This document shows positions 1 through 6,595 of a stretch of 12,300 bases of DNA, piece by piece. Below the pieces are notes generated by a model. That model was not told where the DNA came from. It did not search any database and worked only from the letters and a program-made list of their open reading frames with translations. Each line of letters opens with the position of its first letter. Within the stretch, counting starts at the first letter, position 1. The stretch comes from Eubacteriales bacterium (lineage in GTDB: Bacteria; Bacillota; Clostridia; Christensenellales; CAG-138): NCBI GenBank assembly GCA_030695285.1, contig JAUYTF010000347.1, positions 1-12,300 on the forward strand, read 5' to 3'. The translations under genes were made by a program, and so were the position numbers.

Positions 1-1784
1 TCCTCGTTGTTGCTGGTCTTTTCGAGCATGCTGATGAGATGCTCGGTCACATCCGCCGTGTTCCCGCCTGCGAGTACTCTGCGAATGGTGCGCACCGCAT
101 CGAGCTCCTCGGTGGTGAGCAACAGATCCTCTCTGCGTGTGCCGGATTTGTAGATGTCGATGGCCGGAAAAATCCGCCGTTCGCTGAGTTTACGGTCGAG
201 ATGGATTTCCATATTACCGGTGCCCTTGAACTCCTCATAGACCATGTCATCCATGCGGCTGCCCGTCTCGGTCAGCGCGGTGGCGATCACGGTGAGGCTG
301 CCGCCGTTTTCAATCTTTCGTGCGGCGCCGAAGAACCGCTTGGGTTTGTGCAGCGCGCCCGGATCCATGCCGCCTGAGAGCGTGCGCCCCGTTGGCGGTA
401 TCGTCAGGTTATATGCGCGGGAAAGGCGCGTTAAGCTGTCCATCAGAATGACGACGTCCTTGCCCATCTCGACGAGGCGCATGGCGCGCTCGTGTACCAT
501 TTCCGCAACGCGGGTGTGGTGCTCGGGTAGCTCATCAAACGTAGAATACAGCACCTCGCCTTTGATAGAACGCTGCATATCGGTCACTTCCTCAGGCCGT
601 TCGTCGATGAGCAGCACGATAAGGTGCGCGTCCGGATAGTTTTTCGAGATACCGTTTGCAATGCTCTTGAGCAGCGTGGTCTTACCCGCCTTGGGTTGGG
701 AGACGATCATGGCGCGCTGGCCTTTGCCGATGGGCGCGATGAGATCGATCAGGCGGATCGCGAGGCTGCTCGTGCCCGGCAGTTCCAGCGTATAGCGCTC
801 AAAGGGAAACACAGGCACGAGCTCTTCAAAGGGCCTGCGCTCTACGATGCTTTCCGGCGACTCGCCATTGACCGCAGTGATGTAGAGCAGCGCTAAAAAA
901 CGCTCGCCTTCTTTCGACGGGCGGGTTTTTCCGGTGACCATGTCGCCCGTACGCAGGCCAAATCGGCGAATCTGCGCGATGGAAACGTAAACATCGTGCT
1001 GGCCGGAGAGGTAATTCTCGCTGCGCAGGAATCCATAGCCATCTGGCAACACTTCCAGCACGCCCTCCGCGTCTCCGCAATCTCCTGTTTGGAGAATTTC
1101 GGGAACGGCAGGGTTGCTCGTGCCGTAATCTTTGTTGTAATACGCTTCCGGGGTACGGGGGCGAAGGTTGCGATCCCCTTCAAAGCCACCCGGCTCAGCG
1201 CCATAGTTTCCGGCGGCAAACCCCTGCTGCGCGCCGGGCTGTTGGAATCCGCCCTGCTGCTGATAGCCAGTTTGCTGCTGATAACCGCTCGGCTGCTGAT
1301 AGGCGTTTTGCTGATAATTGTTTCGCGGATAGCCGCCTTGTTGAAATCCGCCTTGCTGATATCCACTCTGTTGCTGATAATTTTGCTGATAACTTCCCTG
1401 CGAAGGATACTGTCTTCTTTGGTATCCCCCTTGCTGTTGACGATTATCATAATACGGCTTGCTTTGCTGATAAGGGCGCGGCGTGTAGCCCGCTCTGTGG
1501 TATCCGCCGTCCGTGTCCTGCGGGGGCATGCCGCCGGGCAAATCGCCGGCGGGTTCGCCCTGCTGCACTTGCGGCGCGCTCAAGATTGCTTCAATCGACT
1601 CTGCTTCCCCCTCGGACTCTTCGCCTTCACCAGAAGGCACAAAATCGGAAGGCACGACGCCTCCCCCCATGATGATATCAACAAGCTCGCTTTTTCGATA
1701 TTTGGTTAAGGATTTCACACCCTGAAGTTTTGCGATTTCGCGCAAATCTCCAAGGCTCTTAGCCTCCAACTGTTCCTTGTTCAA
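1..1784 (-). CDS. rho: Transcription termination factor Rho, with prion-like N-terminal insertion (3' end cut by window edge)
   Basis: Rho is a homohexameric RNA-dependent ATPase/translocase that ends transcription of untranslated RNA in the cytoplasm. Reading the minus strand from 1784 gives 594 codons with no stop. Residues 1-40 form the Rho_N helical domain, about 50-65 an acidic linker, and 105-204 a Gln/Gly/Tyr-rich tract. The cold-shock-like RNA-binding domain lies around 228-305. The ATPase core follows: Walker A QPKAGKTT at 363-370, Walker B VILMDS at 445-450, Q-loop region [16 protein letters not shown] at 468-483, and the SGTRREDLL segment at 547-555. The start is a TTG preceded by AGGAG at 7-nt spacing; an in-frame TAA lies upstream with no ATG between, so TTG is preferred. 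By alignment from memory to E. coli Rho, only about 5-15 C-terminal residues are missing. Rho of about 420 residues is usual; the extra length is the N-terminal tract. Identity is secure. Confidence 0.97.
   Translation of the reverse strand, partial: MNKEQLEAKSLGDLREIAKLQGVKSLTKYRKSELVDIIMGGGVVPSDFVPSGEGEESEGEAESIEAILSAPQVQQGEPAGDLPGGMPPQDTDGGYHRAGYTPRPYQQSKPYYDNRQQQGGYQRRQYPSQGSYQQNYQQQSGYQQGGFQQGGYPRNNYQQNAYQQPSGYQQQTGYQQQGGFQQPGAQQGFAAGNYGAEPGGFEGDRNLRPRTPEAYYNKDYGTSNPAVPEILQTGDCGDAEGVLEVLPDGYGFLRSENYLSGQHDVYVSIAQIRRFGLRTGDMVTGKTRPSKEGERFLALLYITAVNGESPESIVERRPFEELVPVFPFERYTLELPGTSSLAIRLIDLIAPIGKGQRAMIVSQPKAGKTTLLKSIANGISKNYPDAHLIVLLIDERPEEVTDMQRSIKGEVLYSTFDELPEHHTRVAEMVHERAMRLVEMGKDVVILMDSLTRLSRAYNLTIPPTGRTLSGGMDPGALHKPKRFFGAARKIENGGSLTVIATALTETGSRMDDMVYEEFKGTGNMEIHLDRKLSERRIFPAIDIYKSGTRREDLLLTTEELDAVRTIRRVLAGGNTADVTEHLISMLEKTSNNE
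1173..1472 (-). repeat. Low-complexity YQQ/QGG repeat tract inside rho
   Basis: This codes for Rho residues 105-204. By hand count the 100 residues hold about 31 Gln, 19 Gly and 14 Tyr, with only a few charged residues. Short degenerate units such as [13 protein letters not shown] and GGYP recur, encoded by alternating CAG/CAA after TAT. No fold is expected here, so it should be an intrinsically disordered, prion-like segment between the Rho_N domain and the RNA-binding domain. The degenerate nucleotide repeats also create long open frames in the other frames, which are not genes. Confidence 0.9.
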
Positions 1785-1791
1785 CTGTAAA

Positions 1792-1796
1792 CTCCT
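1792..1796 (-). promoter_or_regulatory. Shine-Dalgarno of rho that fixes the TTG start
   Basis: AGGAG on the minus strand lies 7 nt before the TTG at 1784-1782. No ATG or GTG occurs between this TTG and the upstream in-frame stop, so the site decides the start. Confidence 0.85.
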
Positions 1797-1867
1797 CTCT
1801 ACGGTAAGACCTTCTACCTGTTAACGAAATCAAGAAGCTGATTCGATGTGACCTCTTGGATGAAGAA

Positions 1868-1896
1868 ATCATATCGTCGCGCCGTGTTTTTGTCAA
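1868..1896 (-). promoter_or_regulatory. Sigma-70/SigA-type promoter of rho
   Basis: The minus strand reads TTGACA (1896-1891), a 17-bp spacer, then TATGAT (1873-1868): a full-consensus -35 and a 5/6 match at -10. A run of six A residues (1914-1909) sits about 12-18 bp upstream of the -35 and could act as a partial UP element. Transcription should start near 1861, giving a leader of about 75 nt before the TTG start. Confidence 0.88.
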
Positions 1897-2037
1897 TACA
1901 CACCACTCTTTTTTCACAACAGCTACCGCTTTTTTGCTGCGCGGACTGCTATTTCGCATGCAAAATCATTTTGGTCGCGTTGCAAGCATCAAGTTAATCA
2001 CATCAAGCTTCAACTTGCATGTCGCAATTTAGAACGC

Positions 2038-2068
2038 ATTCGGTGCAATGGATATCACAGCACCGAAT
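2038..2068. repeat. Perfect 9-bp inverted repeat, 13-nt loop
   Basis: ATTCGGTGC at 2038-2046 is exactly reverse-complemented by GCACCGAAT at 2060-2068, with 13 nt between. It lies about 140 bp upstream of the rho -35 and about 165 bp upstream of the divIC-like -10. No T-run follows on either strand, so a terminator is not favoured; an operator or a structured RNA element is possible. The function is unknown. Confidence 0.5.
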
Positions 2069-2228
2069 CGTATCGATTTTACACCATTTTTGTATGCATT
2101 GCGTTTGGACGAGATCAAGAGTTTATCAGCGGATCGCACGTCTCTTTTCATTCGAGCGCGAAATCACTGCTTTCGTGTAACCAAATTGAAAACCTATTGT
2201 GCCTTCCCTTTTATTTTGACACAAACTG

Positions 2229-2237
2229 TGCTAAGAT
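2229..2237 (+). promoter_or_regulatory. Extended -10 promoter of the divIC-like gene
   Basis: TGCTAAGAT: a TG dinucleotide, one base, then TAAGAT (2232-2237), a 5/6 match to TATAAT. No good -35 stands 17 bp upstream, as is common for extended -10 promoters. A perfect TTGACA at 2216-2221 is only 10 bp away, too close to pair with it. The expected start of transcription (2244-2245) falls on the ATG, which implies a leaderless mRNA. Confidence 0.55.
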
Positions 2238-2244
2238 ACACACC

Positions 2245-2703
2245 ATGACAAACAGACCGACAGAACGAATATCGCGTATTCAAGCCGGATTCCGCATCCG
2301 GCCACGCTATCTCATTCTCTTTTTTATTTTGACCTTCTTCGTGCTTGGCGGCGTGTACCTGTCCCAGCAGACGAAGCTGAGCACCATCGCCAACGAGAAG
2401 GTGCAGCTGCAATCACAGCTCGACTCGCTCAAGGTTGAGGAAGAGCGCTTAGAGCGCATGCTTGAATACATGCGCACCACGGATTATATGATCCAATACG
2501 CGCGGGAAAAACTCGGCTATGTTTTCGAAGACGACTGGAAGTTCTATGATGATACGGCAAACGCCAAGGTAACGCCAAAGCTCGCAGAAACACCTGCGCC
2601 TGCGCCCGCTCTGACAACCCCGATGCCGACGCCAAAGCCAACCTCGGCGCCGCTGCCCACCACACCACCTGATGTGGTCGTCATTCCGATTGTACCCGGA
2701 TGA
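2245..2703 (+). CDS. DivIC/FtsB-like septum formation initiator protein
   Basis: This is a bitopic membrane protein of 152 residues resembling DivIC/FtsB, which join FtsL and DivIB/FtsQ in the divisome and help activate septal wall synthesis. Residues 1-20 are basic and cytoplasmic, 21-40 form one hydrophobic helix, and 42-74 are a charged heptad-like coiled coil. Residues 82-93 (YMIQYAREKLGY) match the family's conserved segment after the coil. The tail from about 113 is Pro/Thr/Ala-rich and probably disordered outside the membrane. ATG 2245 is chosen; an in-frame TTG at 2197 would add a non-family extension containing the promoter. No Shine-Dalgarno precedes the ATG. The stop overlaps the next start as ATGA. 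DivIC and FtsB cannot be told apart by eye, so no symbol is given. Confidence 0.85.
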   Translation: MTNRPTERISRIQAGFRIRPRYLILFFILTFFVLGGVYLSQQTKLSTIANEKVQLQSQLDSLKVEEERLERMLEYMRTTDYMIQYAREKLGYVFEDDWKFYDDTANAKVTPKLAETPAPAPALTTPMPTPKPTSAPLPTTPPDVVVIPIVPG

Positions 2704-3617
2704 AAAGGTTGCTGATTTTCGATATCGGAAGCAACACCGTTCGCACCCTGCGCGTGACGCTGGATGCACTGTCTCAAACGCATTTTTCCGGCAAGCGTGT
2801 GTACACCACGCGCCTTGCCGAGGGTCTCGCTGAGACTGGCGCGCTCTCGCAGGCTAGAATGCTGCAATCCCTGCTCGTGATCCGCTCGCTGCACAACGAG
2901 CACACGGCGCAGGGTTTTTCTTCATACGCCTATGCAACCAGTGCCGTGCGTGACGCATGCAACGGCATGTCGTTCATCGCTTCCGTAGAAGACATCATCG
3001 GCAAGGGACGCGCGCGCATTCTCTCCGGCGAAGAAGAAGCCTCGTTCGCGCAGCAGGGCGCGGACCCCGAAGGCGGCAAGATCATTCTCGATATCGGCGG
3101 CGGCAGCACGCAGATCGTACGCCCGAACTCCCGTGAAAGCTGGCCAATCGGCTGCGTGCGCGCAAAAGATCTCGCGCCGTTTGACGATCTGGCCGCCATC
3201 ACCAACGCGCTCTATCCCATCCTATCAGGCCTGTTTGGGCCTCCGGAGCTGGATATGCGGCGTGATCGCCCTATCCTCTCGAGCGAGCGGCAGATACCGC
3301 CGGAACCGCTGCTTGGCGTGGGCGGAACGATTACCACCCTCGCGCTGCTCTGCGAAGGGAAAGACACCTTCTTACCTTGGCAGGATAAGAAGCGAATCGA
3401 ATCGTTTGCGCTGCGCGCCGTGCTCAACTCGCTCGACGGTTTGGGCGATGCGCAGCGCGCAAAAGTGCCGCTGCTCAAGAACCGGCACGATGTCATCCTC
3501 CACGGAGGCGTGATCTTGCAGTATCTAATGGAGCGGCTGCACTGTACACGCATCGACGCAACGCTCTCGGACGGACTGGACGGATACGCCCTGCATCTGC
3601 TCAAGACCCTGAGGTAA
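2700..3617 (+). CDS. Ppx/GppA family phosphatase (exopolyphosphatase-like)
   Basis: The 305-residue cytoplasmic protein belongs to the ASKHA-fold Ppx/GppA family, which removes terminal phosphate from polyphosphate or converts pppGpp to ppGpp. Motifs appear in order: phosphate-1 loop FDIGSNTVR at 7-15, YATSAVRDA at 78-86, the acidic SGEEEA at 109-114 that includes the family's catalytic Glu, phosphate-2 loop DIGGGSTQ at 131-138, GVGGTITTLA at 206-215, RHDVILHGG at 262-270 and SDGLDGYAL at 290-298. The length fits the short two-domain form without the C-terminal HD-like domain of E. coli Ppx. The start ATG lies in the ATGA overlap with the divIC-like gene, so translation is probably coupled. 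Whether it acts on polyphosphate or on pppGpp cannot be decided from sequence. Confidence 0.9.
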   Translation: MKRLLIFDIGSNTVRTLRVTLDALSQTHFSGKRVYTTRLAEGLAETGALSQARMLQSLLVIRSLHNEHTAQGFSSYAYATSAVRDACNGMSFIASVEDIIGKGRARILSGEEEASFAQQGADPEGGKIILDIGGGSTQIVRPNSRESWPIGCVRAKDLAPFDDLAAITNALYPILSGLFGPPELDMRRDRPILSSERQIPPEPLLGVGGTITTLALLCEGKDTFLPWQDKKRIESFALRAVLNSLDGLGDAQRAKVPLLKNRHDVILHGGVILQYLMERLHCTRIDATLSDGLDGYALHLLKTLR

Positions 3618-3689
3618 GACCCCCCCTGTTAGCACTAACCGTATTCGAAACCAAAGCACTGACTCTTTTCAAATATCTCAAGATGCGAA

Positions 3690-3719
3690 AAACGACGCCC
3701 CGTTAAAGGAGCGCCGTTT
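3690..3719 (-). terminator. Hairpin terminator at the convergent ppx/htrA end
   Basis: The arms at 3690-3701 and 3708-3719 pair over 12 positions with two mismatches around a 6-nt loop (GTTAAA). On the minus strand a run of five T (complement of 3692-3688) overlaps and follows the stem, as expected for intrinsic termination of the operon ending in htrA. On the plus strand the flanking T-richness is weaker, so a second role in ending the ppx transcript is possible but less certain. Confidence 0.65.
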
Positions 3720-3741
3720 GTGCTTTATGCTTGCGTTTGTA

Positions 3742-5112
3742 TTATGGTTTTGGAGTGGGCGTTGCTTCCGGCAGTGGAGTAGGCGTCGCGCCGATCACAT
3801 TGTCAAAATCCATATCGGTCTTGTTGCCGATGACGATGGTAATATCCAGATATGCTCCATCGCGATAGACTTTGATCTTGAGCTCGTCTCCAATCATGCG
3901 GCTGAGCACGATATTGACCAGCTGCTGGTGGGTGAGGATGGGTTCTCCGTTCGCTTCCGTGATGATATCGCCAGCCAATACACCGGCCAGAGCCGCGGGT
4001 CTGTCTTTCACCACACTCTCCACCAAGGCACCGACCGGGATTTCCCGCGCTTCCGCAACGTCCGCGTCTACGGTGCTGACCGTGACGCCGATGCCCGGGC
4101 GCTCGACATACCCTTTTGTGATGAGCACTTCCATAATCCTTCTCGCCTGATTGATCGGCAGTGCAAAGCCGATGCCCTCCGCGCTGACCGCATTGCCCAT
4201 CTCGTCGTATCCCGCCGTGATCGTCTTTGCGCTGTTGATGCCGATGACTTCGCCGTTGAGGTTGATCAGGGGTCCTCCGCTGTTGCCGAAGTTGATCGCA
4301 GCATCCGTTTGCAGATAGGTGTTTGTGTAGTTTTCGATGGTCACTTCACGCATGGTAGCGCTGATGATGCCGAAAGTGATGGTGTTTGCCAGCTGCTCTG
4401 TCGAGAGCGGATTTCCAATGGCGAGCACATATTCACCGACGCGTACGAGATCGGAATTCCCCAGCTTCAGCGGTTGAAGCTGAGTGCCTTCCACCTTGAG
4501 CACCGCGATATCGGTTTCCGAGTCGGATCCGATCAACACTGCGTCCCATTCCTGATCTTCACCGAATATCTTGATGGTGATCTTGGTTGCGCCTTCCACA
4601 ACATGCGCATTGGTCAGGATATAGCCAGCGCTGGAGACGACAAAGCCCGTGCCGCTGCCATAGATAGTGTAGATCGTTCTACCCTTTGCGCTTTGCGCTT
4701 CCACATAGTTGAGTACGCCGACCACGCCAGGGGACACCGCCTCATAAATATCCGGTATGGGGTTGTCCGCAAAGCCGGGTAAGGAGGGCGCAATGCCGTC
4801 GAGATTTGGCATCGCGCGATCGGCATCTGCAACGCTTGGTGCCATCGTCGCTGCCGGCGCCTCTGTTGGCTGCTCCTGTTGTGCCGGCGGCGCGGTCGCT
4901 TCCGCGCCCGGTTCTGGTGTGGGTGTGACTTCGATCAGCGCGTATTCCGGCACGGTTCCGCCGAGCAGTCCCGGCCAGAAAAGGCCGACGACGAGCAGCG
5001 CAAGCAGCACCAACACGATCACGATCACGATGGTTGCAAACGCTTTGCCGCCTCTGTCCTCGTGGTTATGATTGGGTTTTTGATCCAACGCGTAAAATCC
5101 GTTATGTTCCAT
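3742..5112 (-). CDS. Membrane-anchored HtrA/DegP-like serine protease with PDZ domain
   Basis: This 456-residue S1C-family protease should degrade or refold damaged proteins on the outer face of the membrane. A hydrophilic N-terminus of about 24 residues precedes one membrane helix (about 25-46), then a Pro/Thr/Ala-rich linker (about 62-92). In the protease domain His170 sits in ILTNAHVV, Asp201 in ETDIAVLKV and Ser278 in GNSGGPL, so the triad looks intact. A single PDZ domain spans about 337-430, followed by a Pro/Thr tail (442-456). The protein has no cleavable signal peptide by appearance. The start ATG overlaps the kinase's last codons by 11 bp; GGAGGG about 8 nt upstream is its Shine-Dalgarno. 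The place as last gene after a response regulator and kinase suggests it is an output of that system, by analogy with CssRS and HtrA in Bacillus. Confidence 0.93.
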   Translation of the reverse strand: MEHNGFYALDQKPNHNHEDRGGKAFATIVIVIVLVLLALLVVGLFWPGLLGGTVPEYALIEVTPTPEPGAEATAPPAQQEQPTEAPAATMAPSVADADRAMPNLDGIAPSLPGFADNPIPDIYEAVSPGVVGVLNYVEAQSAKGRTIYTIYGSGTGFVVSSAGYILTNAHVVEGATKITIKIFGEDQEWDAVLIGSDSETDIAVLKVEGTQLQPLKLGNSDLVRVGEYVLAIGNPLSTEQLANTITFGIISATMREVTIENYTNTYLQTDAAINFGNSGGPLINLNGEVIGINSAKTITAGYDEMGNAVSAEGIGFALPINQARRIMEVLITKGYVERPGIGVTVSTVDADVAEAREIPVGALVESVVKDRPAALAGVLAGDIITEANGEPILTHQQLVNIVLSRMIGDELKIKVYRDGAYLDITIVIGNKTDMDFDNVIGATPTPLPEATPTPKP

Positions 5113-6586
5113 ATTTTTTCCCTCCGTCTGTGGTCGAGCGTTTCGGAACCGGAGCGCGCTTGAGTGTAAACGTAAACGTGCTGCCCTTTCCCTTGGCGCT
5201 CTTGAGCGTGATGGTCTGGCTGTGTTGGTCTATGATGCGCTTTACGATGGAAAGCCCAAGTCCTGTTCCGCTTTGCTTTGTGGGTGTATGCGCTTTTTCC
5301 ACCTTATAGAAGCGATCGAATACGTGTGGGATATCCGCTTCCGGAATGCCCTGGCCTGAGTCCTGAATGCTCACGTAGATCTCGCGCCGCATGGCATAGG
5401 TTGCGATTCTGAGCTTCGTATCATCTGGCGAGTATTTGATCGCGTTGTCGATGATGTTTCTGAGCACCTGGGAGATCTGCGCGCTGTCCGCCTCTACATA
5501 GTATTGCTCCTGCGCGAACTTGACGTCCACTTCCATATGGTGCTCGTAGATGCGCGCTTCAAACGTGATCAGCGTTCTGCGTATGAGTTCGTTGATATCG
5601 AATATCTCCAACTTCAGCGCGGTCTTTCCGCTTTCAATGCGCGCAAGGTCTAAAAGGTCGTTGACCATGCCAGCCATGCGCCGCGTCTCCGAGAGCACAA
5701 TGCCGATGTATTTTTCGTGCTCTTCCGGCCCGATGGTTCCGTCCTGCATCGCCTCGAGAAAGCCTTTCATGCTCGTGAGCGGGCTTCTGAGCTCGTGGCT
5801 GACGTTGGCGACGAAGCTTCTGCGCGTTGCCTCAAGATCCTTGAGCTGATCCGCCATGTTGTTGAAACTCACGGCAAGCTGCGTTGCTTCCTCAACGCTG
5901 CTGATGGGAATGCGGATGTTGTAGTCTCCCTTGGCATACTTTTGCACGATATCGTTGATTTCCATAAAGGGCCTTGTAAGCCTTGCCGTGGTGTAATATA
6001 CCGCGATGACGGAGAGCAAAACCGCGATGAGGGACACTAGCATCACCTCGGCGTACGCCATGCCGATCGCGCCGCGCGCTTCGGTGATGTCGATATAGAA
6101 GCGCACGACATGTGTCGCGGCTCCGTCCCTGATGACAGGCTTCGTGCCCGCTAAAGCCTGGAAACTGCCCTTGAGTTGCGTAAAACGCACGCTGCTCGCG
6201 TCCAAATCGGAGACGGCGTACAGCATGCGTGATATCTCTTCCTCGGTATAGCGAACGCTCATGATCTCGTTCCACTTTGAACCGGAGGCATATTGCGCCA
6301 TGGCGCCGTCTACGGAGATGATTTGAATCAGCCCGTCGTAGTGCCTTGCGATCGTGTTGAGTTCCAAGATTGCGGCGTTCTGGCCCGCGATGGAACTCGT
6401 GGTGTTAAAGTACAGCTCGGTGACAATGCTGATTTCGTTTGCGATGTTCTGTTTTTCCCTTCGCATGACAAAGCCGGACATCAAAGCGCCGACTATCACA
6501 CCGGAGAGAAGCAGCAGCCCGAGCGTCAAACTCATATAGGTTGCCAGCATTCGGGAAAAGAGCGTTCTGAGAAAGTCTTTGCGCAT
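5102..6586 (-). CDS. Sensor histidine kinase (HAMP-HisKA-HATPase)
   Basis: A 494-residue membrane kinase that should autophosphorylate and pass phosphate to the response regulator encoded just upstream. Membrane helices lie at about 15-38 and 178-198 and flank an extracytoplasmic sensor region of about 135 residues that I cannot assign. HAMP follows at about 198-250. The H box has His264 in NVSHELRSPL. The ATPase domain shows the N box (Asn377, Asn381), G1 DSGQGIP at 409-415, F box around 422-428 and G2 GTGLGLSIVKR at 440-450. It starts 9 nt after the regulator's TGA with only a weak Shine-Dalgarno, so coupled translation is likely. Its 3' end overlaps htrA by 11 bp. It is of the PhoR/WalK/CssS general class; the exact orthology is not decidable here. 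Confidence 0.94.
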   Translation of the reverse strand: MRKDFLRTLFSRMLATYMSLTLGLLLLSGVIVGALMSGFVMRREKQNIANEISIVTELYFNTTSSIAGQNAAILELNTIARHYDGLIQIISVDGAMAQYASGSKWNEIMSVRYTEEEISRMLYAVSDLDASSVRFTQLKGSFQALAGTKPVIRDGAATHVVRFYIDITEARGAIGMAYAEVMLVSLIAVLLSVIAVYYTTARLTRPFMEINDIVQKYAKGDYNIRIPISSVEEATQLAVSFNNMADQLKDLEATRRSFVANVSHELRSPLTSMKGFLEAMQDGTIGPEEHEKYIGIVLSETRRMAGMVNDLLDLARIESGKTALKLEIFDINELIRRTLITFEARIYEHHMEVDVKFAQEQYYVEADSAQISQVLRNIIDNAIKYSPDDTKLRIATYAMRREIYVSIQDSGQGIPEADIPHVFDRFYKVEKAHTPTKQSGTGLGLSIVKRIIDQHSQTITLKSAKGKGSTFTFTLKRAPVPKRSTTDGGKKYGT

Positions 6587-6595
6587 GTTACCGCA

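Larger units (their letters stand above)
1785..2244. other. Divergent intergenic region between rho and the divIC-like gene
   Basis: This 460-bp stretch has no convincing gene. It is visibly more AT-rich than its surroundings. It holds the rho promoter and leader at its left end, the divIC-like promoter at its right end, and between them several inverted repeats and TTGCA/TGCAA motifs (1952-2068). A 66-codon plus-strand frame at 2048-2248 has no Shine-Dalgarno and no recognisable motif, so it is not called. Confidence 0.7.

Noticed and set aside
893..1709. Out-of-frame open frames over the Rho repeat tract (minus 893-1450 and plus 996-1709, the latter rich in Leu/Ile)
   Set aside because: They arise from the degenerate CAG/CAA/TAT repeats read in other frames. 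The Rho frame is continuous and shows all domain motifs; the Leu-rich look of the plus-strand frame is the repeat, not a membrane protein.
1785..1867. Riboswitch or structured attenuator in the rho leader
   Set aside because: The leader is only about 75 nt and shows no known riboswitch core, only a 4-bp GGTA/TACC pairing. Autoregulation of rho by Rho in its leader is known in other bacteria but cannot be read from this sequence.
3628..3639. Near-palindrome GTTAGCACTAAC after ppx, preceded by seven C
   Set aside because: The stem is only 4-5 bp with no T-run. It may be chance; there is no support for a terminator or operator.
3718..4782. 354-codon plus-strand open frame antisense to htrA
   Set aside because: It lies wholly opposite a gene with clear catalytic motifs, has no Shine-Dalgarno and no recognisable domain, and its 5' end overlaps the terminator hairpin. 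It is a product of high-GC codon use on the other strand.
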